A stretch of DNA of 64,000 nt from Acidobacteriota bacterium (GTDB lineage Bacteria > Actinomycetota > AC-67), in contig JACQXY010000008.1 in NCBI GenBank assembly GCA_016208485.1, forward strand, positions 1 through 64,000, read 5' to 3'. The position numbers were made by a program, and so were the translations under genes. Every line of letters begins with the position of its first letter. Position 1 is the first letter of the stretch. The notes beneath the pieces were generated by a model. It ran no database searches, was not told where the DNA came from, and saw only the letters and a program-made list of their open reading frames with translations. Below, piece by piece: positions 1 through 8,838 of this stretch.

Positions 1-1027
1 CCTGCGCCCCTTGCAGGTGCAACGCCCGCTCACACGCCCAGGTACATGCCTCGGTCGCGAACAGCTTTGCCATCGAGGCTTCGCGCGCGTGCGGCGCCCC
101 GGCGGCCGCGAGCCGCGCCGCCGAGAGCGTGAGCTGCCATGCCGCCTCGAGCCGAGTGGCGATGTCGGCGAGAGTGAAGCGCACGAACTGCTGCCGGGCG
201 AGCGGCCGGCCGAACTGGACCCGCGCGAGCGCGTGGACGAGCGCGTGGTCCAGGGCGGAGCGGCCGAGCCCGACGGCAAAGGACGCCGCCGCGATGCGGC
301 CGAGCGTGAGCACGCGGAGCGCCTCGATGAACCCGGTGCCCTCCGGGCCGAGGAGCGCCCCCTCCGGCACGTGGCAGCCTTCCAGCACGATCTCGGACGA
401 CTCGGCGGCGCCCATCCCGAGCTTCTCCATCGGCGGGCCCGGCCGGAAGCCGTCGCGCGGCAGCTCGACCAGGAAGAGGGACAGGCCCTTCAAGCCGCGC
501 TCCGGCGCGGTAGAGGCGACCACGACGGCGAAGTCGGCGAACGGCGCGTTCGTGATGTAGAGCTTCGAGCCGTCGAGCGTCCAGCCTCCCGCCTCGCGCC
601 TGGCCCGCGTCGCCACGCTCGCGGCGTCCGATCCTGCTCCGGCCTCCGCGTAGGCCCAGCACCCGATCCGCTCCCCGCGCAGCGCCCCCGGCAGGATCGC
701 CGCTCGCTGCTCCGCCCTACCGAGCAAGAGCACCGCGGAGCACGCGAGCGCGGTGTGCACGTAGATGCCGAGCGCCACGCCGGCCGAGCCGCGCGAGAGT
801 TCCGCGCAGAGGATCGCGTACTCGACCGGCCCCCCGCCCGCTCCACCCTCGGCCTCCGGGAACCCGGTGCCGAGCCATCCCATCGCCCCGAGTCGCGCAA
901 GCAGCTCGCGCGGGTAGCGGCCCTCGCGGTCCCATCGCGCGGCGCTCGGAGCGATCTCGCGCGCGGCGAACGCGCGCACCGCCTCCTGCCAGCGCGCCTC
1001 CTCCGGAGAGTGGAGTCCCGCCTCCAT
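1..1027 (-). CDS. Acyl-CoA dehydrogenase, 3' end beyond the window
   Basis: FAD flavoenzyme that would desaturate an acyl-CoA at the alpha-beta bond. About 342 residues are present from the ATG at 1027, against roughly 380 for the family, so only the C-terminus is missing. The middle domain shows the flavin-binding signature around residues 120-135 (EAGAGSD) and the C-terminal helical domain has RVQFGRPLARQQ. The C-terminal catalytic-base position lies off the left edge and cannot be judged. The start overlaps the upstream crotonase stop by one base (TGATG), so it is the last visible gene of a coupled operon. Substrate unknown. Confidence 0.9.
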   Translation of the reverse strand, partial: MEAGLHSPEEARWQEAVRAFAAREIAPSAARWDREGRYPRELLARLGAMGWLGTGFPEAEGGAGGGPVEYAILCAELSRGSAGVALGIYVHTALACSAVLLLGRAEQRAAILPGALRGERIGCWAYAEAGAGSDAASVATRARREAGGWTLDGSKLYITNAPFADFAVVVASTAPERGLKGLSLFLVELPRDGFRPGPPMEKLGMGAAESSEIVLEGCHVPEGALLGPEGTGFIEALRVLTLGRIAAASFAVGLGRSALDHALVHALARVQFGRPLARQQFVRFTLADIATRLEAAWQLTLSAARLAAAGAPHAREASMAKLFATEACTWACERALHLQGAQ

Positions 1028-1830
1028 CACGCCCCCCGGTAGCGCGGCGCGCGCTTCTCGCGAAACGCCGAGAGCCCCTCGCGATGATCCTCGCTCTGCA
1101 GGCACTGAACCTGCGCGAACACCTCGTAGTCGAACTCCTCCTCCATCGCCCGGTCGATCGAGCGCCGGATCGCGCGCTTGGTGAAGGCGAGGGCGCGCGG
1201 CGGTCCCGCCGCGAAGGCGGTGGCGCGCGCCGCGACCGCTGAGTCCAGCTCCGCCGCGGGGACCACGTGGGTGACGAGGCCGACCCGCTCGGCCTCCTCC
1301 GCCCCCACGAACCGCCCCGACATCATCATCTCGGTCGCCCGCCCGAGCCCGACGAGGCGCGGCAGGAAGTAGCCCGCCGACATGTCGCAGCCGGCGAGCC
1401 CGATCCGAACGAACGGCGCGCAGAAGCGCGCGCCCTCCTCGGCGACCCGCACGTCACAGGCCATCGCCAGCCCGAGCCCGCCCCCGACCACGTCGCCGTT
1501 CAGCCGGGCGATCACCGGCTTGCCCATGCCGGAGATCCGGCGGATGGGGTCGAGGTACCGGTCGACGATCCTCTCCCATTCTCCCGGGTCGCGCGGCACC
1601 ATCTCGGCTTGATCGGCGCCCGCGCAGAACGAGCGCCCCGCCCCGGCGAGGATGACCGCGCGCGCCTCCGGCTCCGACGCGACCCGGTCGAGCGCGCCGA
1701 TCAGGGCCTCCAGCGTCGAAAGGGCGATCGCGTTCAGACGCTCCGGCCGGTTGAGGGTAACCGTGGCGACCCCGCCTTCGGTTTCAACGAGCACCTCCTC
1801 GGCCGGCCCGCGCCCTCCAGTGCCGTTCAT
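1027..1830 (-). CDS. Enoyl-CoA hydratase/isomerase family protein (crotonase 1)
   Basis: Crotonase-fold protein of 267 residues. The oxyanion-hole region (SFCAGAD, then GDVVGGGLGLAMACD) is intact. The two catalytic glutamates of rat enoyl-CoA hydratase are absent: the first position is Gly in GGGLGLAM and the second region reads APFVRIG. It therefore probably does not perform classical hydration; isomerase, hydrolase or decarboxylase chemistry is possible. The C-terminal FREKRAPRYRG tail is typical of the family. ATG at 1830 lies 2 bases after the amidohydrolase stop, consistent with co-transcription. Confidence 0.9.
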   Translation of the reverse strand: MNGTGGRGPAEEVLVETEGGVATVTLNRPERLNAIALSTLEALIGALDRVASEPEARAVILAGAGRSFCAGADQAEMVPRDPGEWERIVDRYLDPIRRISGMGKPVIARLNGDVVGGGLGLAMACDVRVAEEGARFCAPFVRIGLAGCDMSAGYFLPRLVGLGRATEMMMSGRFVGAEEAERVGLVTHVVPAAELDSAVAARATAFAAGPPRALAFTKRAIRRSIDRAMEEEFDYEVFAQVQCLQSEDHREGLSAFREKRAPRYRGA

Positions 1831-1832
1831 CG

Positions 1833-2693
1833 TCACCCCTCCAGGCGGAGCGCTCGAAGCGCGTTCTCGCGCACGATCTTGCGGAACACCTCGTCGGAGA
1901 AGTGCAGCCCTTCCAGCTCGGCGAGGGTGCGTTCGAAGGAGAGCAGCGGGTAGTCGGTCGCCCAGATCACCTTGTCCTGCCCCCAGCCCCGCGCGAAATC
2001 GACGAACGGCGCCGGCCAGTGCTTCGGCGCCCGAGCCGAGGTCTCGACGTAGACGTTCGGGTGCTTCCAGGCAAGCGTCATCATCTCCTCGTGCCACGGC
2101 TGCCCGAGGTGGCACCCGAGGATGACGAGGTCCGGGAAGGCGAGCGCGACCTCGTCGAGGTAGATCGGACGCCCGCACTCGGAGGGAAGCAGAGGCCCGG
2201 TGTGGCCGACCTGGATCGCGACCGCCGCACCGAGTTCGGCGCACTTCACGTAGACGGGCCAGTAGTGCTTGTCGGTCGGCGGGAGGCCGGTGGTGCCGTC
2301 ACCGTACATGTACGGTTCCAGCCGGATCACCTTCATCCCGAGGTCGCGCACGAGCCGCTCGACCTCGCGCGCCACCTCCATCGGCTTGCGCAAGGGGTTC
2401 ACCGTCCCCGAGCCGACGAAGCGGTCGGGGCGCCGCGCCACCGCCTCAGCGACCTCCTCGTTCGTCACGACCGGCAGGTCCTTGTGGTAGAAGGCCGAGA
2501 GCACGCAGCGGTCCACGCCGGCCCCGTCCATCTCCTCGATCATCCGCTCGATCGGCATGCCTTCGAAGATCGCGCGCGGGGACCGGTACTTCCGGAAGAT
2601 GTGCAGGTACTCCTGCGGCCACCGCTTCGCTCCCTCCGGGCCGATCCAGCTTCCCCAGGCGTCGATCGCGATCCGTTCCCGTCCCATCCTCAT
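1833..2693 (-). CDS. Amidohydrolase family 2 (ACMSD-like) protein
   Basis: 286-residue TIM-barrel protein resembling amidohydrolase_2 (PF04909), the family of ACMSD and gamma-resorcylate decarboxylase. Family landmarks are IQVGHTGPLL near residue 160, LGCHLGQPW near 190 and VIWATDYPLL near 240 with the conserved Asp. The N-terminal metal-binding HxH is not present: the segment reads IDAWGSWIG, so the metal site is altered. It sits in the acyl-CoA catabolic operon between a BKACE gene and crotonase 1, suggesting hydrolysis or decarboxylation of a cyclic or carboxylated intermediate. Substrate not determinable. An alternative start is the second Met (2687). Confidence 0.82.
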   Translation of the reverse strand: MRMGRERIAIDAWGSWIGPEGAKRWPQEYLHIFRKYRSPRAIFEGMPIERMIEEMDGAGVDRCVLSAFYHKDLPVVTNEEVAEAVARRPDRFVGSGTVNPLRKPMEVAREVERLVRDLGMKVIRLEPYMYGDGTTGLPPTDKHYWPVYVKCAELGAAVAIQVGHTGPLLPSECGRPIYLDEVALAFPDLVILGCHLGQPWHEEMMTLAWKHPNVYVETSARAPKHWPAPFVDFARGWGQDKVIWATDYPLLSFERTLAELEGLHFSDEVFRKIVRENALRALRLEG

Positions 2694-2705
2694 CCTCCTT
2701 CGGAC

Positions 2706-3581
2706 TCAGGCGCCGCGCGTCCCGAACCGCGCGCGCGCCTCCGCCGGGCTCGCCGGCTCGGCGCCCATCTCCCGCAGGATCCGCACCGCCTTCTCCACCA
2801 TCTGCCCGTTCGAGCGCGCCGGCTCGCCCGGGGCGATGTGGATGCTGTCCTCGAGCCCCACGCGCACCTGGCCGCCCATGGCCACCGCCGCACCGAGCAT
2901 CCGGAAGTGGTTCCGCGCGCCGATTGCCGACACGAGCCAGACCGCGCGCGGCGGCAGGCTCTCGACCAGAAACACCAGGTTCCGCACGGAAGCCTCGGTG
3001 CACTCGCCGGGAATCCCCATCACGAGGTTCACGAGCGGCGGCTCGGCGAGGGCGCCGCGCTCGAGGAGCGCGCGGACGTTGTTGAGCATCCCGGCGTGGT
3101 AGATCTCCAGCTCGGGCTTCACGCCGTTGTCCAGGAAGAGGCGGGCGGCTCGCTCGAGTTCCTCGTGCGAGGAGAACAGCGGGACGAAGCGGTCCCGGAC
3201 CCAGCGCCCAGCGCGCTCGTCCCACCGGCCGAGCAGGCTGCCACCCCCGGCGCTCAGCGAGGCGATCTCGGGGCGCAGCTCCGGCACGACCCGCAGACGC
3301 TCCTCCAGCGCGATCCCGGCGACGGCCCCGCCGGTCGTGAGGTTCAGCACCGCGTCGCAGCCGGCGGCGCGCAGCCCCTCGACGATCCGCCGGAACACCG
3401 CCACATCGGAGGTCGCGCGGCCGGCGGCATCGCGCGCGTGGATGTGCAGGATCGCCGCGCCGGCGCGCCATGCCACGAGACCCTGCGCCACAACGTCCTC
3501 CGGGCTCTCCGGCAGGTTCGGGTTCGCCTCTTTGCCCTGCTGCGCGCCGGTGAGGGCGCACGTGACCACGACGCGGTCCAT
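2706..3581 (-). CDS. Beta-keto acid cleavage enzyme (BKACE, DUF849)
   Basis: 291 residues. The BKACE/DUF849 family (prototype Kce, 3-keto-5-aminohexanoate cleavage enzyme) condenses a beta-keto acid with acetyl-CoA to give acetoacetate and a new CoA ester. The zinc-binding HxH is visible in AAILHIHARD (about residues 44-53), and the late acidic motif VGLEDSIHI near 245 is present. The start is ATG 3581, giving the characteristic N-terminus MDRVVVTCALTGA; an in-frame upstream extension lies inside crotonase 2 and is rejected. Two bases separate it from crotonase 2. In this operon it could release a CoA ester from a beta-keto acid produced by ring or chain degradation. Confidence 0.9.
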   Translation of the reverse strand: MDRVVVTCALTGAQQGKEANPNLPESPEDVVAQGLVAWRAGAAILHIHARDAAGRATSDVAVFRRIVEGLRAAGCDAVLNLTTGGAVAGIALEERLRVVPELRPEIASLSAGGGSLLGRWDERAGRWVRDRFVPLFSSHEELERAARLFLDNGVKPELEIYHAGMLNNVRALLERGALAEPPLVNLVMGIPGECTEASVRNLVFLVESLPPRAVWLVSAIGARNHFRMLGAAVAMGGQVRVGLEDSIHIAPGEPARSNGQMVEKAVRILREMGAEPASPAEARARFGTRGA

Positions 3582-3583
3582 GC

Positions 3584-4399
3584 TCACTCCCTCCCGGGCT
3601 CCGGCGGAGGCCCGGCGCGGCCGCCGCTCCCCTCGCGCGCGGTGGGGCGCTTCTCGAGAAACGACGCCATCCCCTCCCGCTGGTCGCGCGTGGCGAAGTT
3701 CAGCACCACCGTGTTGATCGAGAAGTCGATCGCCGCCTCGAGGTCGGTGGTCATCCACTTGTGGATGATCTCCTTCTGGGTCGCCAGCGCCTGCGGGCTC
3801 TTCGCGGCGAGGCGCGCGCGCCAGAGGTCCACCTCCGCCGCGAGGGCCTCGGCCGGCACAACCGCGTGAAGCAGGCCGCGCCGCTCGGCCTTCGCCGCGT
3901 CCCAGAACTCCCCCGTGAGGGCCATCTCGCGCGCGCCCTGGATGCCGATCGCCGCCGGCAGGATCGCCGCCTCGACGATCGCCGGGATCCCCCGGTTGAT
4001 GTTCGGCAGCCCGAAGCGCGACCGGTCGGTCGCGATGCAGACGTCACACGACACCGCCAGCTCGAGTCCCGCTCCGAGGCAGAGGCCGTCTATCGCCGCG
4101 ATCACCGGCTTCTCCGAGGTGCGGAGGGCGAGGAACGTGCGGTGCAGCTCGCGCCCCACCTCCCGGGCCTCGAAACCGGTCAGGTCCTTCACGTACGCGA
4201 TGTCGATCCCCGCCGAGAAGGCCCGGTCCGACGCCGAGCCGACGACGATCACCCGCGCGCGCGGATCCCGCTCCGCCTCCGCGACGGCCGCGCGGATCTC
4301 GGTGAGCATCCGTGCGTCGATTGCGTTCAGCACCTCCGGACGCGCGAGCGTGATCCGAAACGCTCCGTCCTCGATCCCGCACCTTGTGGTCACGCCCAT
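3584..4399 (-). CDS. Enoyl-CoA hydratase/isomerase family protein (crotonase 2)
   Basis: 271-residue crotonase. The first catalytic Glu is kept (LGAGLELAVSCD) but the second is replaced by Asn (FGLPNINRG), so hydratase activity is doubtful and isomerase- or decarboxylase-like chemistry is possible. The oxyanion segment is DRAFSAGIDI. ATG 4399 is preferred because a GGTGAG element stands four bases upstream. A GTG at 4408 would overlap the preceding stop as GTGA and remains possible. The C-terminal tail after FLEKRPTA is Gly/Pro rich. The gene is in the catabolic operon, adjacent to crotonase 3. Confidence 0.9.
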   Translation of the reverse strand: MGVTTRCGIEDGAFRITLARPEVLNAIDARMLTEIRAAVAEAERDPRARVIVVGSASDRAFSAGIDIAYVKDLTGFEAREVGRELHRTFLALRTSEKPVIAAIDGLCLGAGLELAVSCDVCIATDRSRFGLPNINRGIPAIVEAAILPAAIGIQGAREMALTGEFWDAAKAERRGLLHAVVPAEALAAEVDLWRARLAAKSPQALATQKEIIHKWMTTDLEAAIDFSINTVVLNFATRDQREGMASFLEKRPTAREGSGGRAGPPPEPGRE

Positions 4400-4404
4400 T
4401 TCGC

Positions 4405-5196
4405 TCACCGCCCCCGGAACTCGGGCGGCCGCTTCTCGGCGAACGCCCTGAACCCCTCCGCCGCGTCCTCGGTCTGCCGCAGCGGCTCCGCGTGCCGCTG
4501 CTCCAAGCGCAGGGCCTCCTCCAGAGGCAGGTCCGCCCCGCGACGAGCGGCCGCGCGCGCCGCCCGGACCGCGAGCGGAGCGTTTCGCGCGATCCGTTCG
4601 GCGAGCGCGAGCGCCTCGTCCATCGACCGTCCGGCGGGCACGATCCGGCTCACCAAACCGATCCGGAGCGCGGTCGCCGCGTCCACGGGATCGCCGGTCA
4701 AGAGGATCTCCATGGCGGCGCTCGCCGGGATCGCGCGCGGGAGGCGCTGGGTGCCCCCGGCCCCCGGGATGATCCCCCACCGCACCTCCGGGAGCCCGAA
4801 GGTCGCGTGCGGCTCGCAGATGCGCACATCGCACGCGAGCGCCAGCTCGAGGCCTCCGGCCAGGCAGGCCCCGTTCACCGCCGCGATCACCGGCTTGCCG
4901 GGGTCGAGGTTCCGGGTGAGGCCGCCGAGCCCCGGCTCCTGTTCGCCTCGCTCGAGCCGCTCAACCGGCGTCATGGAGCGGTAATGCTCGCCGATCCGCT
5001 TCAGGTCGGCCCCCGCGCAGAAGGCCTTGTCCCCCGCCCCTGTGAGTACCGCGGCTCGAAGCTCGCCGTCATCGCGAAAGGAGGCCCAGGCCTCGGCGAG
5101 CGCGCGGCTCATCTCCGGGCTGAGCGCGTTGCGCGCCTCCGGCCGGTCGATCGTGACGGCGAGGACGTGCCCTATGCGCTCGGTGCGAACGGTCAT
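4405..5196 (-). CDS. Enoyl-CoA hydratase (crotonase 3)
   Basis: 263 residues. This is the only one of the three crotonases in the operon with both catalytic glutamates: AGGLELALACD and FGLPEVRWG, followed by the GAGGTQRLPR motif. It is therefore the best candidate for a genuine 2-enoyl-CoA hydratase. The start ATG overlaps the DUF35 fusion stop as ATGA (5193-5196), a translational-coupling signature. It ends with the common FAEKRPPEFRGR tail. Confidence 0.93.
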   Translation of the reverse strand: MTVRTERIGHVLAVTIDRPEARNALSPEMSRALAEAWASFRDDGELRAAVLTGAGDKAFCAGADLKRIGEHYRSMTPVERLERGEQEPGLGGLTRNLDPGKPVIAAVNGACLAGGLELALACDVRICEPHATFGLPEVRWGIIPGAGGTQRLPRAIPASAAMEILLTGDPVDAATALRIGLVSRIVPAGRSMDEALALAERIARNAPLAVRAARAAARRGADLPLEEALRLEQRHAEPLRQTEDAAEGFRAFAEKRPPEFRGR

Positions 5197-6602
5197 GAGT
5201 CCCCTTCCGGCTCGAATCCCGCGATGTCCAGGATGGTGCCGGCGCGCTCGGCGGCGAAGCGCGCGCGAACCCGCGCACCCGGGCGGACTTCCTCGACGCT
5301 CCCCAGGAGGTGGTGCATCATCGAGGTGCCGGCGCCGTCGAGCCGCACGAGCGCGAAGGTCTCTCTTCCGGGGACCTCGGTCGCGCACAGCAGGGTCCCC
5401 CCCGGCCCCACCCCGACCAACCCCGCGGTCGCCCCGCCGCAGCGCGGGCAGAGCGAGCGCGCAGGACACACGACGCAACCACAGCCCGGGCACCGCGCGC
5501 CGAGGATCCGCCCCTCGTCGCGCAGAGCGGCGAGGAACCGGCTCGAGACGCCTCCGGCCGCGTAGCGGAACGGGACCCTGATCGCGCCCTCCAAGGCCTC
5601 CCCCGCCGGTCCCGCCGTTCCCGGCGGCGCCGGAGCGCCCGCCGGTCCTGTGCGCCCCGGCGCGCCCGTCTGCCTCGCCGGGGCGCGCAGCGCGCGCGAG
5701 AGCACGATCTCGTCCCGGATCGGCCGGCCCCCAACGCCGGTCTCAGGGATTTCGGGCTTCTGGGACCGGTACCCGGCGATCGCGCCCGCGCGCCTCTCCA
5801 CGACCTCGAATCCGTGACGCGCGTAGAAGGCGAGCGCGGGCTCGTTGTCATCGGTGGTCGTCGCGACGAGCCGCTCCGCCCCCGCCGATATCGCGCGGTG
5901 CACGACCGCGTCCAGAAGCGCCGCGCCGAGGCACTCCGCCGGCCGCTCGCGCGCCACGGCGAGCAGCTCCCACTCCTGCCCGCCGTCCACGTAGATCGCG
6001 AGGCCGAAGGGCGCGCCGCCCTCCTCCGCGACGAAACCGGGAGCCTGAACCCCGTCGCGCAGCGCCCCGCGCGACACGATCCGCGGCGAGCCGAAGTGGC
6101 GGGTGAGGATCGCCGCGACCGCATCCCGGTCGCGCGGCTCGAAGGGGCGCAGGCGCACCGACATCGCGCGGAAGCCCTCGATGTCGTCCACGGCGCCGCG
6201 AAGAGTCTCCCCCCAGACAGCGTGAACCCGCTGTCCGATCGCGGGTCTCACCGGGCCGGGTTCCACAAGGAGGTGGTTGATCGTGGTGTCGGCGCCGTCG
6301 GGGCGCACGAGCATCCCGTACGGCGACGGGCGCGCCTTGCCGGTCCGCCCGTCGAGCATCGGCTGGTGCACGACCGTCCAGGCCTCCAGGGTTCCCTCGT
6401 GCGCGACCGGCACCCATCCCGACGGCCGGCGCCGGCACTCCCCGCAGAACGGCCGCGGCGGGAGGTAGCGGCGCCCGCAGCCTTCGCAGCGCAGCGCGAG
6501 GATCCGCCGCTTGCGCAGCCCGGCAAGGAACTCCCCCATCGCCGCGCCGGGGGCGTAGCGCCAGGAGAGGTCCATCCCGAGCGACACCGCGAGCGGGCTC
6601 AC
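5193..6602 (-). CDS. DUF35 OB-fold / GNAT acetyltransferase / DUF35 OB-fold fusion
   Basis: 469 residues with three parts. Residues 10-147 are a DUF35 (ChsH2/BbsA-type) domain with zinc-ribbon cysteines C39, C42, C53 and C56 and an OB fold. Residues 148-305 are a GNAT N-acetyltransferase ending in the NEPALAFYARHGFE signature. A Pro/Gly/Ala linker (306-340) leads to a second DUF35 (341-469) with C371, C374, C385 and C388. DUF35 proteins usually partner thiolase-fold enzymes as substrate or acyl shuttles, and two thiolase-fold genes lie directly upstream. The GTG start at 6602 has GGAGG four bases upstream and overlaps the thiolase stop as GTGA. What the internal GNAT acetylates is unknown. 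Confidence 0.85.
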   Translation of the reverse strand: MSPLAVSLGMDLSWRYAPGAAMGEFLAGLRKRRILALRCEGCGRRYLPPRPFCGECRRRPSGWVPVAHEGTLEAWTVVHQPMLDGRTGKARPSPYGMLVRPDGADTTINHLLVEPGPVRPAIGQRVHAVWGETLRGAVDDIEGFRAMSVRLRPFEPRDRDAVAAILTRHFGSPRIVSRGALRDGVQAPGFVAEEGGAPFGLAIYVDGGQEWELLAVARERPAECLGAALLDAVVHRAISAGAERLVATTTDDNEPALAFYARHGFEVVERRAGAIAGYRSQKPEIPETGVGGRPIRDEIVLSRALRAPARQTGAPGRTGPAGAPAPPGTAGPAGEALEGAIRVPFRYAAGGVSSRFLAALRDEGRILGARCPGCGCVVCPARSLCPRCGGATAGLVGVGPGGTLLCATEVPGRETFALVRLDGAGTSMMHHLLGSVEEVRPGARVRARFAAERAGTILDIAGFEPEGDS

Positions 6603-7756
6603 GGCGCCTCCGATGACAGCACGATCACGTCCGACCACGCGTACACGCCGTACCCGGTGGCGAGGGTCGTGCGCGCCCCAGGGACCTGCCGCGCGCCTCC
6701 CCGCCCGTGGATCTGGAGCGCCGCCTCGGCGACCCGGATCACCCCGGAGGCGCCGACCGGATTGGAGGAGAGCACACCCCCCGAGGGGTTTACCGGCAGC
6801 TCCCCTCCGAGCGACGTCGTGCCCTCCTCAATCAGCCGCCCCGCCTCGCCGGCGCGGCAGAACCCGAGCGCCTCGTACCACGCCAGCTCCGCGTAGGTCA
6901 CCGGCTCGTAGATCTCAGCGACGTCGAGGTCCCGGAGCGGCTCATCGATCCCCGCCTGGGCGTAGGCGGCGCGCGCGGCGTCCCGAAGGGCGCGCATCGT
7001 CACCAGGCGCCGCTCGATATCACCGATGTAGGGCTGCTCGTGCCGGGTGACGGCCGCGCGCACCCACGCCGGCGCCGGGCAGAACTCGCGGGCGCGCTCC
7101 TCGCCGGCGACCACGATCGCCGCGGCGCCGTCGGACTGCGGACACATGTCGAGGAGGTGCACCGGGTGAGCGAGCATCCGCGAGGAGAGCACCTCCTCGA
7201 CCGTGAGGCCGGGCATCTTCAGGTGGGCGAAGGGGTTGCGCGCCGCGTTCCGGCGGGCCTTCACGGCGACGAGCGCCGCCTGCCGTTCCGTCACCCCGCG
7301 CTCCGCCACGTACTGCGAGATCGACAGAGCGAAGTTGCCGATCGCTCCCGAGGCGACGGCGCGATCCCAGAACGGGTCCGTGAGAGCCATGCCGGTTTGC
7401 GTGTGACCCTCGGAGTGCTTCTCGAACCCGACGACAAGAACGAGGTCGAAGGCGCCGGAGGCGACGAGGTGGAACGCAGCGATGCAGGCGCTCGTGCCCG
7501 ACGTGCCGCCGGTCGCGACCTTCAGGCACGTGCGCCCGAGCGCGAACGCGCCCTCGCCGACCCACATCTCCGGGAAGGCACGCCCCTCGAACAACTCCAT
7601 GTTGGAGAGCACGACGGCGTCGAGGTCGCGCGGACGCGCGCCGGCGTCCTCCAGCGCGCGGGAGGCGGCCTCGCGCACGATCTCGGGCTGAGAGACGTCC
7701 GGGCGCCGGCTGGCGTGAATCGTCTGGCCGGTGCCGATCACCGCGACCCGCCTCAC
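6599..7756 (-). CDS. Thiolase / SCP2-type lipid-transfer protein
   Basis: 385-residue thiolase-fold protein (starts VRRVAVIGTGQT). The N-terminal half has a Cys in GTSGTSACIAAFH, at the nucleophile region. The C-terminal half has NPSGGVLSSNPVGASG where classical thiolases have GHP, so the conserved His is missing. This variant is typical of thiolases that act with DUF35 partners (BbsB, Ltp2-like), which lie immediately downstream here. The reaction is probably thiolytic or retro-aldol cleavage of a CoA ester. The GTG start overlaps the upstream stop (GTGA at 7753-7756). Confidence 0.88.
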   Translation of the reverse strand: MRRVAVIGTGQTIHASRRPDVSQPEIVREAASRALEDAGARPRDLDAVVLSNMELFEGRAFPEMWVGEGAFALGRTCLKVATGGTSGTSACIAAFHLVASGAFDLVLVVGFEKHSEGHTQTGMALTDPFWDRAVASGAIGNFALSISQYVAERGVTERQAALVAVKARRNAARNPFAHLKMPGLTVEEVLSSRMLAHPVHLLDMCPQSDGAAAIVVAGEERAREFCPAPAWVRAAVTRHEQPYIGDIERRLVTMRALRDAARAAYAQAGIDEPLRDLDVAEIYEPVTYAELAWYEALGFCRAGEAGRLIEEGTTSLGGELPVNPSGGVLSSNPVGASGVIRVAEAALQIHGRGGARQVPGARTTLATGYGVYAWSDVIVLSSEAP

Positions 7757-8838
7757 GCCGCCGCCCCCCCGGCGCCGGCCCGGAGCACGGCCACCGCCTG
7801 CCCCTGACCGGCGGGCCCCCAGGTCCCGTGCGCGATCCCCCATCGCGAGTTCCCCGGCTCCCGCAGCGCGCGCGCCGCGGCCGCGAGCCGAGAGAGCCCC
7901 GCCGCGACCGGCACGGCCCCGCCGAAAAGCCCCCCGCCCGTCGACATCGCCGTCCGGGGTCCGATCCCCGCGGCGCGCGCGAACAGCTCCTCCTCGTGCG
8001 GAAACACGCAAGACGGCTCGGCGAGATCGAGCGCTCCCGCGTCGATGCCGGCGAGCGCGTAGGCGCGCGCACAAGCCCCTGCGAGCCCGCCCCAGATCGC
8101 GAGATCGCGATCCCCCGGTGAGTGCGCGTCCAGGTCGAGCCCGAAGCCGGCGACCTGGACCGGCCGCCGAGGCCCCTGCGCGCCGGTCCCGGCTCCGGGC
8201 TCGACGGCGCGCAGCACCACCGCGCAGGCGCCGTCGGCGAGCGGGGCGCACATCCCCTCGCGAAGCGGGGAGGCGAGGGGCGGAGAGCCGAGGATCTCCC
8301 CGGGCGTGCGCGCCTCGCCGCCCCCCGGCTCCGCCGCCGCGCGCCGTTCCGACGCCGCCGCCGCCCAGCGACCCTCCGCTCGGGAGTCCCGCGCCGCGAG
8401 CGCGGCCGCCTGCAGGCCCGCGCACACCAGGAAGTCCGCGCCGAGCGGCTGCAGGTGCACCGGATCCATCGCCCACGCGGAGAGATCCCAGAACCGCGCC
8501 ATCGAGGCCTTCCCGTGCGCTGCGACGAGCACCGTCCGGTAGGCCCCCGCCCGGATCTGGCAGGCGGCGTGGATCGCGGCGCACAACCCATCGCCGGCGA
8601 TCCTGGTCTCGGGCTTCATCACCGCCCCGACGACCTCCGTCACGGCGACGTTCGACGCGGTGAGGCCGTCGAGCAGGTCCGCCGAGGCCGTCACAACGGC
8701 GTCGATTCCTCCGAATCCGATCCCGGCGTCCTCGATCGCGCGCTCGACGGCGTCGAGCACCATCTCGGGGATCGAGCGCGGATCGGCGCGCGCCGGGCCC
8801 GTCTCGCCGACCCCGGCGACGAGCGCGCTCGGGCTCAA
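7753..8838 (-). CDS. Thiolase-like protein, divergent
   Basis: 361 residues. It is thiolase-fold by its N-terminus (VAGVGETG..., then IEDAGIGFGGIDAVVTA) and by GDGLCAAIHAACQIRAGA near the nucleophile position. The C-terminal motif is degenerate (STGGGLFGGAVPVAAG) with no NPSGG-GHP core, so it may be a non-catalytic or specialised partner of the next thiolase. The only start consistent with the upstream boundary is a TTG at 8838, overlapping the acyl-CoA dehydrogenase stop (TTGA) and preceded by GGAGGG. A heteromeric thiolase of two unequal subunits plus DUF35 is a plausible reading. Confidence 0.8.
   Translation of the reverse strand: MSPSALVAGVGETGPARADPRSIPEMVLDAVERAIEDAGIGFGGIDAVVTASADLLDGLTASNVAVTEVVGAVMKPETRIAGDGLCAAIHAACQIRAGAYRTVLVAAHGKASMARFWDLSAWAMDPVHLQPLGADFLVCAGLQAAALAARDSRAEGRWAAAASERRAAAEPGGGEARTPGEILGSPPLASPLREGMCAPLADGACAVVLRAVEPGAGTGAQGPRRPVQVAGFGLDLDAHSPGDRDLAIWGGLAGACARAYALAGIDAGALDLAEPSCVFPHEEELFARAAGIGPRTAMSTGGGLFGGAVPVAAGLSRLAAAARALREPGNSRWGIAHGTWGPAGQGQAVAVLRAGAGGAAA

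Noticed and set aside
1902-3869. 655-codon plus-strand open frame
   Set aside because: It is antisense to the amidohydrolase, BKACE and crotonase genes; composition (His/Arg/Pro-rich) is that of a shadow frame in GC-rich DNA and no domain is visible.
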